Positions 32,646-40,584 of a stretch of DNA of 64,000 nucleotides are shown here, in pieces. Source of the DNA: VRUE01 sp963704515. GTDB lineage: Bacteria > Actinomycetota > Thermoleophilia > Solirubrobacterales > 70-9. The notes under the pieces were generated by a model, which did no database searches, was not told the origin of the DNA, and worked only from the letters and a program-made list of their open reading frames with translations. Where the stretch lies: positions 744,001-808,000 of the forward strand of contig OY969913.1 of assembly GCA_963704515.1 (NCBI GenBank). The letters run 5' to 3'. Within the stretch, counting starts at the first letter, position 1, and every line of letters starts with the position of its first letter. The translations under genes were made by a program, and so were the position numbers.

Positions 32646-33461
32646 TCAACGTCGCTCCATCAGGGTGGAGACGACGGCCTCGTAGAAGCCGTCGCCCATC
32701 GCGCTCTCGGTGACCGTGGCGTTGTCCCAGGCGGGGAGGCCGGCGCGCAGGCCGGGGTCGCGCTCGGGGCCGTTGGCGACGACGAAGAAGCGGCCGACAG
32801 CGGCGGCGACCTCGAGGTCCTCGACCGAGTCGCCGACGGCGATGCACTCGGCCGGGTCGTAGCCGCGGGCGCGGGCGTGGGCGGCGACGGCGCCCGCCTT
32901 GCTGACCAGCTTGGGGACCAGGTGGTAGGCGTGGGTGGGGCCGTCGACGGCGGGCATCTCGCGGCCGATCGCGCCGTTGTCGAGCAGGCGCAGGTCGTCG
33001 TGGCCCTCGGCCTCCAGCACCCGGTTGGCCTCCTCGACGTCGACCTTGCCGCGGAAGAGGTGGGAGAGGACCCGGCCGGAGTGCCAGGGGGCGTGGTACT
33101 CGAGCCGCCCGTCGAAGTGGGCGAAGAGCAGCTTGGGGATGCCGCGCGCCTCGATCTTCTCGTAGACCGTGCCGTCCTCGTCGGGGACCAGATCGCCGGT
33201 CAGCAGCGTCGTCTCGCCCTCGATCGCGAAGGCGCAGCCGGCCTCGTAGATGTAGGAGGTCTGGCCCATCAGGCGGGCGGCCTCGTGGACCTGGGGCTCG
33301 CGCCGGCCAGACATGATCACGACCTCGACCCCGGCCCGGTGGCAGGCCTCCAGGCCGCGCGCTTGGGCCAGCGAGAAGCCCCCCTCGGCGTCGCGGAAGA
33401 GCGAGGAGCCGTGGCCGAGCAGGGTGCCGTCGAGGTCGGTGTAGACGCAGCGCAGGGGCAT
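32646..33461 (-). CDS. HAD-superfamily (Cof/IIB-like) phosphatase
   Basis: A 271-residue HAD hydrolase. Motif I is VYTDLDGTLLG (D9 and D11), motif II VVIMSGRREPQ, a Lys lies in LVSKAGAV, and motif III is AVGDSVEDLEVAAAV. The large cap and the GDSxxD motif are typical of the IIB group, which includes mannosyl-3-phosphoglycerate and sugar phosphatases. The ATG at 33461 is used because everything upstream is antisense to folP. It is divergent from the DHPS gene, with 24 bp between starts. Confidence 0.82.
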   Translation of the reverse strand: MPLRCVYTDLDGTLLGHGSSLFRDAEGGFSLAQARGLEACHRAGVEVVIMSGRREPQVHEAARLMGQTSYIYEAGCAFAIEGETTLLTGDLVPDEDGTVYEKIEARGIPKLLFAHFDGRLEYHAPWHSGRVLSHLFRGKVDVEEANRVLEAEGHDDLRLLDNGAIGREMPAVDGPTHAYHLVPKLVSKAGAVAAHARARGYDPAECIAVGDSVEDLEVAAAVGRFFVVANGPERDPGLRAGLPAWDNATVTESAMGDGFYEAVVSTLMERR

Positions 33462-33485
33462 CGGTGGGGCCGTTACCGTAGCCGG

Positions 33486-34379
33486 ATGATCTGGCGCCTC
33501 GCCGGCAGCACGCTCGACCTGGCCCAGCCGCTCGGTGCCGGGATCGTCAACGTGACCGCCGACTCGATGTTCGAGGGGGCGCGCAGCGGCACGCCGGAGC
33601 GGGCGGTGGCTGACGGGCTGGCGTTGGTCGAGGCCGGGTTCGAGATGCTCGACGTCGGCGCGGTGGCGGCGAAAGTCGGGCCGCCGGTTCCGGCCGAGAT
33701 CGAGGCGGCGGCGCTGGTGCCGGCGGTCGCTGGGCTGGCGCGGACCGGGGTGCCGGTGACCGTCGACACCTTCTCGGTCGAGGTGGCGCGGGCGGGCCTG
33801 GAGGCTGGCGCGGTGGCGGTCAACGACATCTCCGGCGGCAGCGACGAGATGTTCGAGCTGGTCGCGGAAGCGGGGTGCGGCTACGTGCTGATGCACATCG
33901 AGGGGCCGCCGAGGGTCGACCGGCCGGCGCCCGAGTACGGCGACGTGGTTCAACACATGGTCGAGTGGTTCGGGGGGCGAATCGAGCGGGCCCGGGCCCT
34001 TGGGGTGTCCGAGGAGCAGATCGCGATCGACCCCGGACTCGACTTCGACCTGAGCACCGAGCAGGACCTGGAGGTCCTGCGCCGTCTGCCCGAGCTCGCG
34101 GCGCTCGGTCGCCCGCTCTACGTCTCGCTCTCGCGCAAGGACTTCATCGGCGCCGTGCTCGCCGGCTCGTGGGAGGAGCGCCGGCCGGCGAGGGACCGCG
34201 AGTGGGGCACGGTTGCGGCGGTTGCCCTGGCGGTACGCGGCGGCGCCGACGTCCTCCGCATCCACGACGCGACCTCCCTCCAAGCCACGCGAGTCGCCGC
34301 CGCGATCCGAGCCGCCGACGGGCCGATATGTCAAGACATACTTGACATATCGGCCCGTCGGCCCCCGGGGTCGGCCTGA
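33486..34379 (+). CDS. Divergent dihydropteroate synthase-like protein
   Basis: A 297-residue TIM-barrel protein of the pterin-binding family. Recognisable DHPS elements are GIVNVTADSMFEGA (canonical NVTPDSFSDGG), VTVDTFSVEVARAGLEAGA, VNDISGG, IDPGLDFD, VSLSRKDFIG and LRIHDA. The second catalytic loop, normally G-ESTRPG, reads DVGAVAAKVGPPV, so residues that bind p-aminobenzoate are missing. It may be a paralog with another pterin or one-carbon substrate rather than FolP. The last ~20 codons run through a perfect 22-bp hairpin. The stop overlaps the helicase start by one base. Confidence 0.75.
   Translation: MIWRLAGSTLDLAQPLGAGIVNVTADSMFEGARSGTPERAVADGLALVEAGFEMLDVGAVAAKVGPPVPAEIEAAALVPAVAGLARTGVPVTVDTFSVEVARAGLEAGAVAVNDISGGSDEMFELVAEAGCGYVLMHIEGPPRVDRPAPEYGDVVQHMVEWFGGRIERARALGVSEEQIAIDPGLDFDLSTEQDLEVLRRLPELAALGRPLYVSLSRKDFIGAVLAGSWEERRPARDREWGTVAAVALAVRGGADVLRIHDATSLQATRVAAAIRAADGPICQDILDISARRPPGSA
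34314..34362. repeat. Perfect 22-bp hairpin inside the 3' end of the DHPS-like gene (H4)
   Basis: Bases 34314-34335 and 34341-34362 are exact reverse complements around the 5-base loop ACATA. The inner part TATGTCAAGACATA is itself a palindrome, so an operator function is possible as well. There is no following T-run, which argues against a standard intrinsic terminator. It lies 17 bp before the helicase ATG. Confidence 0.7.
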
Positions 34380-36652
34380 TGGCCAAGAGCCTGCTCCAGA
34401 CGCCCTGGTCGATTGCGCTCGATCCGGCGCGGCGGGATGGGCGGATCGTCGCCGAGGCTGGTGAGGAGGCGCGGGAGGCGAAGACGGTGGCGTTGCCGCG
34501 CTCGCTCGATCCGGGCCTGGTCGAAGCGCTGAAGCGGCGCGGGGTGGAGCGGCTTTACTCGCACCAGCGCGAGGCGCTCAAGGCGGCTGCGAGCTCCAAC
34601 CTGGCGATCACCAGCGGCACGGCCTCGGGCAAGAGCCTCGCCTTCAACCTGCCGGTGCTCGACGGGATCGCGCGCGACGCCAAGCGCCGGGCGCTCTACC
34701 TCTACCCGACCAAGGCGCTCGCCCAGGACCAGGCACGCGGCCTCGCCGCCCTGCGTCCGCCGAACCTGCGCGAGGCGATCTACGACGGCGACACGCCGCG
34801 CGAGGAGCGCCCGGCGATCCGCCGCCGCAGCAACCTCGTCCTCACCAATCCCGACATGCTGCACGTCGGCGTCCTGCCCAACCACAAGAGTTGGGGCGAC
34901 TTCCTCGCCAACCTCGGCTGGGTGGTGGTCGACGAGGCGCACACCTACCGCGGCGTCTTCGGTTCGCACGTCGCCAACGTGCTGCGCAGGCTGCGGCGGC
35001 TGGCGCGCGCCTACGGTTCGGAGCCGCGCTTCCTGCTCGCCTCGGCGACGATCGCCAACCCGGTCGGGCTGGCCGAGGAGCTGGTTGGAACGCCCTTCGA
35101 GCTGATCGACGACGACGGCGCCCCGCGCGCCGGGCGCGAGATCGCGATCTGGAACCCGCCGCTGATCGACAAGGCGACCGGAACGCGACGCTCGGCCCTC
35201 GGCGAGGCCGCCGACCTGCTCGCCGAGCTGGTCTCCCAGGGAGTGCGCACGATCTGCTTCCTCAAGAGCCGCCGCGGGATCGAGCTGATTCAGCGCTTCG
35301 CCCGCGAATCGCTGCAGGCGCGCGGCAAGCCCGATCTCGCGGCGCGGATCGCCCCCTACCGCGGCGGCTACACGCCGCAGCAGCGGCGCGAGATCGAGGC
35401 GCGGCTCTCCTCCGGCGAGCTGCTCGCCGTGGTCGCCACCGACGCGCTGGAGCTGGGGATCGACGTCGGCGAGCTCGACGCGGCGATCTGCGTCACCTTC
35501 CCGGGCACGGTAGCCAGCCTGCGCCAGATGTGGGGGCGGGCGGGGCGGCGGCGGCGCGGGCTGGCGGTCTACGTCGCCGGCCAGGACGCGCTCGACCAGT
35601 TCTTCTGCCGCCACCCGGACGAGTTCATCGGGCGGCCGGTGGAGGCGGCGATCCTCGACCACGCCAGCGAGCAGATCGCCGCGCGGCACATGGTCGCGGC
35701 GGCTTACGAGTTGCCGCTCGGCGAGGACGACGGGGACGTTCTCGGGCCGGAGTGGCGCGAGCGGGCGGAGCGGCTGGTGCAGGCCGGGCAGCTGCGGCGG
35801 GCCGGCGGCCGGATGATGCCGCGTTCGAGCGAGTTCGTCGCATCGAAGATCCCGCTGCGCTCGGCGTCCGCCGACTCGGTGGCGGTGATCGAGCGCGAGT
35901 CGGGCGAGATGCTCGGCCTGGTCGAGGCCGAGCGCGCCTTCACCACGATCCACCCCGGCGCGATCTACCTCCACCTCGGCCGCTCTTACGAGGTCGAGCA
36001 GCTCGACGTCGAGGGGCGGCGGGCGGTCGTCTCCTCGTTCGATGGCGACTGGTACACGCGGCCGAAGAAGGAGACCGAGATCCACATCGAGCGGCTGCGC
36101 GAGCAGCGCACCACCTCGGGGGTGGAGCTGCACTTCGGCGAGGTCTCGGTCACCGAGCAGGTGATCGCCTACCAGCGGGTCTCGATCTCCGACCAGGAGC
36201 CGTTCGACATCGTCGCGCTGGAGCTGCCCGAGCAGCAGTTCGCCACCCAGGCGCTCTGGTACGTGCTGCCCGAACGGCTCAGCGGGGCGCTGCCGCCCGA
36301 CGTCCTGCTCGGCGCCCTGCACGCCACCGAGCACGGCCAGATCGCGGTGTTGCCGCTGATCGCGATGTGCGACCGCTGGGACATCGGCGGCCTATCGACC
36401 AACGTCCACTTCCAGACCGGCCGCTCGACGATCTTCATTTACGACGGTCATCCCGGCGGGGTGGGGATCACTTTGCGCGGCTACGAGCAGTTCGAGCGCC
36501 TGCTGGGCGACGCCGAGCGGCTGATCGCCGAGTGCCCCTGCGAGTTCGGCTGCCCCTCCTGCGTGCAGAGCCCCAAGTGCGGCAACCTCAACGAACCGCT
36601 GCACAAGGCCGGCGCGCTGGAGCTGATGCGGACGATGAAGGGAGCCCAGTGA
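34379..36652 (+). CDS. DEAD/DEAH helicase with C-terminal DUF1998/Cys4 domain (Hrq1/MrfA-like)
   Basis: A 757-residue superfamily 2 helicase. Walker A is SGTASGKS (79-86), the DEAH box is VVVDEAHTYRG near 184, and motif III is LLASATIANP. The second RecA domain has VVATDALELGIDVGELD and the motif VI region QMWGRAGRRRRG. The C-terminal third is DUF1998-like and ends with four Cys in CPCEFGCPSCVQSPKCGN. Bacillus MrfA and yeast Hrq1 share this layout and act in DNA repair, including mitomycin damage. It overlaps the preceding stop by one base. Confidence 0.9.
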   Translation: MAKSLLQTPWSIALDPARRDGRIVAEAGEEAREAKTVALPRSLDPGLVEALKRRGVERLYSHQREALKAAASSNLAITSGTASGKSLAFNLPVLDGIARDAKRRALYLYPTKALAQDQARGLAALRPPNLREAIYDGDTPREERPAIRRRSNLVLTNPDMLHVGVLPNHKSWGDFLANLGWVVVDEAHTYRGVFGSHVANVLRRLRRLARAYGSEPRFLLASATIANPVGLAEELVGTPFELIDDDGAPRAGREIAIWNPPLIDKATGTRRSALGEAADLLAELVSQGVRTICFLKSRRGIELIQRFARESLQARGKPDLAARIAPYRGGYTPQQRREIEARLSSGELLAVVATDALELGIDVGELDAAICVTFPGTVASLRQMWGRAGRRRRGLAVYVAGQDALDQFFCRHPDEFIGRPVEAAILDHASEQIAARHMVAAAYELPLGEDDGDVLGPEWRERAERLVQAGQLRRAGGRMMPRSSEFVASKIPLRSASADSVAVIERESGEMLGLVEAERAFTTIHPGAIYLHLGRSYEVEQLDVEGRRAVVSSFDGDWYTRPKKETEIHIERLREQRTTSGVELHFGEVSVTEQVIAYQRVSISDQEPFDIVALELPEQQFATQALWYVLPERLSGALPPDVLLGALHATEHGQIAVLPLIAMCDRWDIGGLSTNVHFQTGRSTIFIYDGHPGGVGITLRGYEQFERLLGDAERLIAECPCEFGCPSCVQSPKCGNLNEPLHKAGALELMRTMKGAQ

Positions 36653-37203
36653 CGGGAGGGGGCGGGGTTCGCCGTCACGAACAGCGGGGAGGTTCCGTCG
36701 AACCCCACCCCCTCCCGTCCGAGCGGGCGCGTCAGGTCGCCGTCATCGGCGCCGGCGGCGCTGAGCTTGGGTCGGAGGCGGGGCGGCTGGCCGAGGAGGT
36801 CGGACGACTGCTCGCCCGCGAAGGTGTGACCGTGGTCTGCGGTGGCCTGGGCGGCGTGATGGAGGCGGCCTGCAGGGGAGCGACCGAGGCCGGTGGGACC
36901 GCGATCGGGATCGTGCCGGGGCACGATTCCGGCGAAGCGAACATGTTCTGCACCCACGTCGTCGCCGCCGGCATCGGGCACGCGCGCAACCTCGCCGTCG
37001 TCGCCTCCGGCGAGGCCGTGATCGCGATCGGCGGCGAGTGGGGGACGCTCTCGGAGATCGGCTTCGCCCGCGCGATCGACCGCCCGGTGATCGCCCTGTG
37101 CAGCTGGTCCCTCAGCGGTCGCGAGAAGATGGAGGACGCTCCGGGCTTCGTGCCCGCCGAATCGGCTCGCGAGGCGGTCGAGTTGGCTCTGGAGCTGATC
37201 TAG
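36649..37203 (+). CDS. TIGR00725/LOG-like Rossmann protein
   Basis: A 184-residue lysine-decarboxylase-like (LOG/TIGR00725) protein. It has VAVIGAGGAELGSEAGRLAE, TVVCGGLGGVMEAACRGA (the PGGxGTxxE-type nucleotide region is replaced by IGGEWGTLSEIGFA) and GIVPGHDSGEAN. Relatives act on nucleotide monophosphates such as cytokinin precursors or are of unknown function. The only in-frame start is the GTG at 36649 overlapping the helicase stop, so the first ~25 residues are encoded by hairpin H3. They look non-native. Confidence 0.8.
   Translation: MTGGGGVRRHEQRGGSVEPHPLPSERARQVAVIGAGGAELGSEAGRLAEEVGRLLAREGVTVVCGGLGGVMEAACRGATEAGGTAIGIVPGHDSGEANMFCTHVVAAGIGHARNLAVVASGEAVIAIGGEWGTLSEIGFARAIDRPVIALCSWSLSGREKMEDAPGFVPAESAREAVELALELI
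36651..36719. repeat. Long hairpin with GGGGAGG loop inside a coding start (H3)
   Basis: Bases 36651-36671 pair with 36699-36719 with one C/A mismatch. The 27-base loop contains ACGAACAGCGGGGAGGTTC, which recalls the core of hairpin H2 (ACGCTCGCCGGGAGGCTC). It starts inside the GTGA overlap between the helicase and LOG-like genes and is translated in frame. Confidence 0.6.
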
Positions 37204-37974
37204 ATGGCCGACCACGGCGACGCGATCCGCGCCGAGTTCACCCACCAGTCCTCGTCCTTCGGGAGGGCTGCGGTGATGACCTCGGCCGAGACGCTCGGCG
37301 CGCTGGTCGAGATCGTGCCGGAGGACGCCGCCGGCGCGTGGGTCGACCTCGCCTGCGGCCCGGGCCTGGTGACGCGGGCCGTCGCCGGCCGGGTCGGCTC
37401 CGTGCTCGGCCTCGACCTGACCCCGGCGATGGTCGAGGAGGCGAAGCGACGCGCCGAGGAGGAGGGCGTCGCCAACGTCGAGTTCTCGGTCGCCGACGCG
37501 ACGGCGACCGAGCTCCCGGAGGCCTCCTTCGACGGGGCGATCACCCGGCTCAGCCTGCACCACATCCCTGGCCCCGCGAGGGTTGTCGCCGAGATGGCGC
37601 GGCTGGTGCGGCCGGGAGGTTGCGTCGTGATCGGTGACATCGCCGCGGACATGGATGGCGAAGCCGTGGCCTGGCGCGAGGAGATCGAGCGCCTGCGCGA
37701 CCCCTCGCACTGGGCCTGCGTCACCCCCGGGCGCCTGCGGGCGATGGGGGAGGCGGCGGGCTTGGCGCTCGAGAGCGAGCGCCTCGTCCCGATCGAGATC
37801 GACTACGAGGAGTGGCTGGAGCGCGGCTCGGGTGGGCCGGCGGCCGCCCGGCTGATCGACGAGCTCCTCGCCCTGCAACCGGAGAGCGCCGAGGCCTTCC
37901 GCGTCGAGGGCGCCCCCGGCGCCCGTCGCCTCCACCAGCGCTACTGGCTGGCCCGCTGGCGCCGTCCGGCCTGA
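37204..37974 (+). CDS. Class I SAM-dependent methyltransferase
   Basis: A 256-residue methyltransferase. Motif I is WVDLACGPGLVTRAVAG, followed by VLGLDLTPAMVEEAK, the acidic VADATATELP and the post-motif LSLHHIPGPARVVAEMARL. This is the UbiE/Methyltransf_11 type acting on small molecules. The ATG follows the previous stop directly. Its 3' end overlaps the convergent GH15-like gene by 34 bp. The substrate is unknown. Confidence 0.85.
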   Translation: MADHGDAIRAEFTHQSSSFGRAAVMTSAETLGALVEIVPEDAAGAWVDLACGPGLVTRAVAGRVGSVLGLDLTPAMVEEAKRRAEEEGVANVEFSVADATATELPEASFDGAITRLSLHHIPGPARVVAEMARLVRPGGCVVIGDIAADMDGEAVAWREEIERLRDPSHWACVTPGRLRAMGEAAGLALESERLVPIEIDYEEWLERGSGGPAAARLIDELLALQPESAEAFRVEGAPGARRLHQRYWLARWRRPA

Positions 37975-39182
37975 GCGGGGTCAGAACCGCCCGCCGTTCG
38001 GCTGGGTCCGGGCTCCGGCCACAGTTCGCGCAGGGCGAGGATCGCGAAGGCGTGCGACCAGGCGAGGGGGGTGGTTGAGGTCGGGACGCCGGTGCGGGCG
38101 TCGACGCGCTCGGGGAGGAGGCCGGTGGGGGTGGCGTCGCGACGCAGCTCGGCCGTCAGATGAAGCGCGGCACGGCGCTCGCGGTGGGCGAGCCGCGTCG
38201 CGCCGCGTCGCCGGTCCCGTTGCGCCAGCGCCGCGAGGCTCCAGGCTGCCCACGCGGTCGGGGCTGTCCAGGGGTCGTTTCCTCCGCTCCAGTTCTGGGA
38301 CGGGACGATGCCGTAGCGCCCGCTTTCCGCGGTCAGCCGCAGCAGCGTGCGACGAGCGGCGGGGCGGAGTCCGGGCTGGGTGAACGGCCGCACGGCCCAG
38401 GCAGCGGCGGAGTCGATTCCCGACGAGGGATCGCCTGCCTCCCTCACGAGCTCTCCCGCGGCTTCGAAGTTCCGCCGGATCGCGTCAGCCCGCAGTCGCC
38501 GAGCCGAGAGTTCGCCTGCCGATGTGCCCTTCGGCTCGGCGGCCGCGGCCGCCAGCGCGTCCCCTAGGTAGTCCCCCGCCGCGCCCTCCTGGTAGTCGGC
38601 GCGTCCTTCCCAGGCAAAGGGCGCCGGCCTGGCCCGCAGCCCGGCGCCGCGCGCCGCGACTGCCACCCACCCCGCCGCGTCCCCCTGCGCCACCCGCCCC
38701 TCGACCGGCGTCCCGTCGGCGTGGAAGCGCGCCGCCGCGCCCAGGTCGAGCCCGAGCAGGAAGCGAGCGACCCGCCTCGCCTCGCCGCGGTAGCCGGCCG
38801 CGGCGAAGGCGAGCGCAGCGGTCGAGGCGTCGCGCGGCCAAACGTAGTCCCAGCCCGGGCGCGCTCCCGCGAGGACCGCGCCGTCGGGCCTCGTCAGGCC
38901 GCGCAGGACGAGCAGCGAGCGCCGGTACATCCGCTGCGCCCAGGCTGGCGCGCCGGCGCCGAGCGAGCGCGCCCGCTCCAGCCAGCGCGGCGCGGCGCCG
39001 ACCGCCCGGGCGTCGCCGAGCGAGCGCACGCTGACGTCCCGCACGGTCCCGTAGCGATCCACCGTGCGCAGCTCGTTGCGGTCGAGCAGGTACCGCTGCC
39101 GCATGGAATCGGCGCGCGAGCCGCCGGAGACCAGGGCCGCGCCGAGCCCGAGCAACGCCACCAGCACCAGCGCGGTCCGCAT
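37941..39182 (-). CDS. Secreted GH15-like glycoside hydrolase/glucoamylase-family protein
   Basis: A 413-residue protein with an N-terminal signal or anchor (VLVALLGLGAALVSGG). The (alpha/alpha)6-barrel landmark WDYVWPRDAS lies at 111-120, the substrate-binding motif of GH15 enzymes. Later segments include IVPSQNWSGGNDPWTAPTAW and TTPLAWSHAFAILALREL, which resemble the catalytic Glu and His regions. The glutamates normally serving as acid and base are not all obvious (the W-x-E positions are partly replaced), so activity is uncertain. It is convergent and overlapping with the methyltransferase gene. Confidence 0.75.
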   Translation of the reverse strand: MRTALVLVALLGLGAALVSGGSRADSMRQRYLLDRNELRTVDRYGTVRDVSVRSLGDARAVGAAPRWLERARSLGAGAPAWAQRMYRRSLLVLRGLTRPDGAVLAGARPGWDYVWPRDASTAALAFAAAGYRGEARRVARFLLGLDLGAAARFHADGTPVEGRVAQGDAAGWVAVAARGAGLRARPAPFAWEGRADYQEGAAGDYLGDALAAAAAEPKGTSAGELSARRLRADAIRRNFEAAGELVREAGDPSSGIDSAAAWAVRPFTQPGLRPAARRTLLRLTAESGRYGIVPSQNWSGGNDPWTAPTAWAAWSLAALAQRDRRRGATRLAHRERRAALHLTAELRRDATPTGLLPERVDARTGVPTSTTPLAWSHAFAILALRELWPEPGPSRTAGGSDPAQAGRRQRASQ

Positions 39183-39193
39183 ACTGTGCGAGC

Positions 39194-40147
39194 GTGACAG
39201 ACGGGGAGCAGCGCGGCTGGCCGGTGGTGATCGCTTACGCCGCGGTCTGCGCCGGCACGCAGCTGCTTCCGCCCGGCGCTTGCCGGGGCTGGCGCGCTGA
39301 TGGCGGCCGGCGGGCTGGTTCGCCTCGGCGGGCAGGCGTTCGCCTGGGCGATGGCCGGCCAGCTGATGATCGCCGTCGCCCAGCCGGTCGTGCTCAGCGC
39401 GATGGGCAAGCTCGCGGGGGAGTACCTGCCGGTCGAGCGGCGCTCGGGGTCCCGGCCGCCCTGGCGCTCGCCTTGACCCTGCGCCGGCCGGGACCGGCGG
39501 GCGACGACGCCGAGCACGCGGCGATCGAGGGCGGCGCCGTGCGAGCGCTCTGGGCGCTGCCGCAGATGCGCGCGATGTGCGGCCTGGTCTTCGTCGGCTT
39601 CGGCGTCTTCGTCGCCCTGACCACCTGGCTGCAGACCCTGCTGCACCCCTCGGGCGTCTCCGAACAGGCGGCGGGGGCGCTGCTAGTCGGGATGCTCGTC
39701 GCCGGGATGATCGGCAGCGCCGTCCTGCCGCCCGTCCTCGCCCGCCGCGGCGCCGAGCCGGCCTTCATGCGCGCCGCGATCCTGGTCAGCGCCGCCGGCT
39801 GCCTCGCCCTTGCGGCCTTCACGCCGCTCGGCGTCCGCGCCGCCGTGCTCGCCGCGATGGGCTTCGTCCTGCTCCCCGCACTGCCCGTGATCGTCGCCCT
39901 CGCCGAGCGCCTCGCCGGCCGCGCGGCCGGCACCGCCGGCGCGATCGTCTGGCTGGCCGGCAACCTCGGCGGCCTGGTCGTCGCCCTCGTTGTCCAGGCC
40001 CTCGTCGACGACCCGACGGCCGCCGTCGTGGTCATGGCAGCTGTCGTCCTCGCCGGCCTCCCCCTCGCAGCCCGCTTCCCAGCCACCGCGGCCCTGGCCA
40101 ACGCCCCCCAAGCCTCCGCCGATACGATTGGAGCCGAGGCGAGGTAG
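39194..40147 (+). pseudogene. Decayed MFS transporter gene
   Basis: The open frame starts MTDGEQRGWPVVIAYAAVCAGTQ (first membrane helix). It then leaves the coding register near 39283, where the natural sequence (MAAGGLVRLGGQAFAWAMAG, AVAQPVVLSAMGKLAGEYLP) continues in another frame to a TGA near 39475. The original frame resumes from about 39460 with LRRPGPAGDD and six C-terminal helices. Compared with a normal 12-helix transporter, helices 2-3 and 5-6 are missing, so there are at least two deletions with frame changes. It is adjacent to tRNA-Phe. Its last codons overlap the tRNA start. Confidence 0.75.
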
Positions 40148-40210
40148 CTCAGTTGGTAGAGCACACGACTGAAAATCGTGGTGTCGTGGGTTCGATTCCC
40201 ACCCTCGCCA
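40138..40210 (+). tRNA. tRNA-Phe (anticodon GAA)
   Basis: The 7-bp acceptor stem GGCGAGG/CCTCGCC, the D-arm AGCTCAGTTGGTAGAGC, the anticodon arm ACGACTGAAAATCGT with loop CTGAAAA (anticodon GAA) and the T-arm GTGGGTTCGATTCCCAC all fold properly. CCA is not encoded. The 3' half from the anticodon loop (40169 on) is duplicated at 59529-59570, marking this as the attachment site of an integrated element. Confidence 0.97.
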
Positions 40211-40584
40211 TTCAGCTTTCCCTGCACGTCGGCGGTTTTCGGCGGTGATCGCGGAGCTGGCGATTCGGCGATTTCGGGGTCTGGAGTCCAATATAGAGTC
40301 CAAAATCCATCGAGCGATCCACCTGTACCGCCGGTTTCGGGTCGACTGGCGGACGAAGATCTCTTTACCTGCGACCCGTCGGGACCGCGGACAGCGGGGT
40401 CCGGCCGGATATGCAAAACAGGCTTGCACGTGGCTAGAGAGATGGGCCTACGGGCTGATGCCGTCAACGTTGTTCAGCGATTCTTTGTGGAGCTTGGCAC
40501 CTGAGCGTGACACGGCCGAGCGAATCGACGGTGGATCGCTTCAGGGAGATGCAGGACTAGAACGAAGGCGCTACGCTCAGGCCC
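40211..40584. other. Left-end arm region of the integrated element, no gene
   Basis: No convincing gene lies here. It contains CGG-rich short repeats (40228-40280) followed by TGGAGTCCA (40282-40290), a second GAGTCCA and AATCC, which correspond to parts of the 106-bp repeats at 55933 and 59391 in the same orientation. These look like integrase arm-type binding sites. The promoter of the methyltransferase/HNH/NUDIX operon should also be here. Confidence 0.45.

Noticed and set aside
32646..34334. One 562-codon minus-strand protein fused to the HAD phosphatase
   Set aside because: Codons upstream of 33461 are antisense to the DHPS-like gene and carry no recognisable domain; the HAD starts at MPLRCVYTDLDG.
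34314..34362. Intrinsic terminator for the DHPS-like gene
   Set aside because: The stem is strong but no T-run follows on the plus strand and the helicase gene starts 17 bp later with a stop/start overlap, implying read-through.
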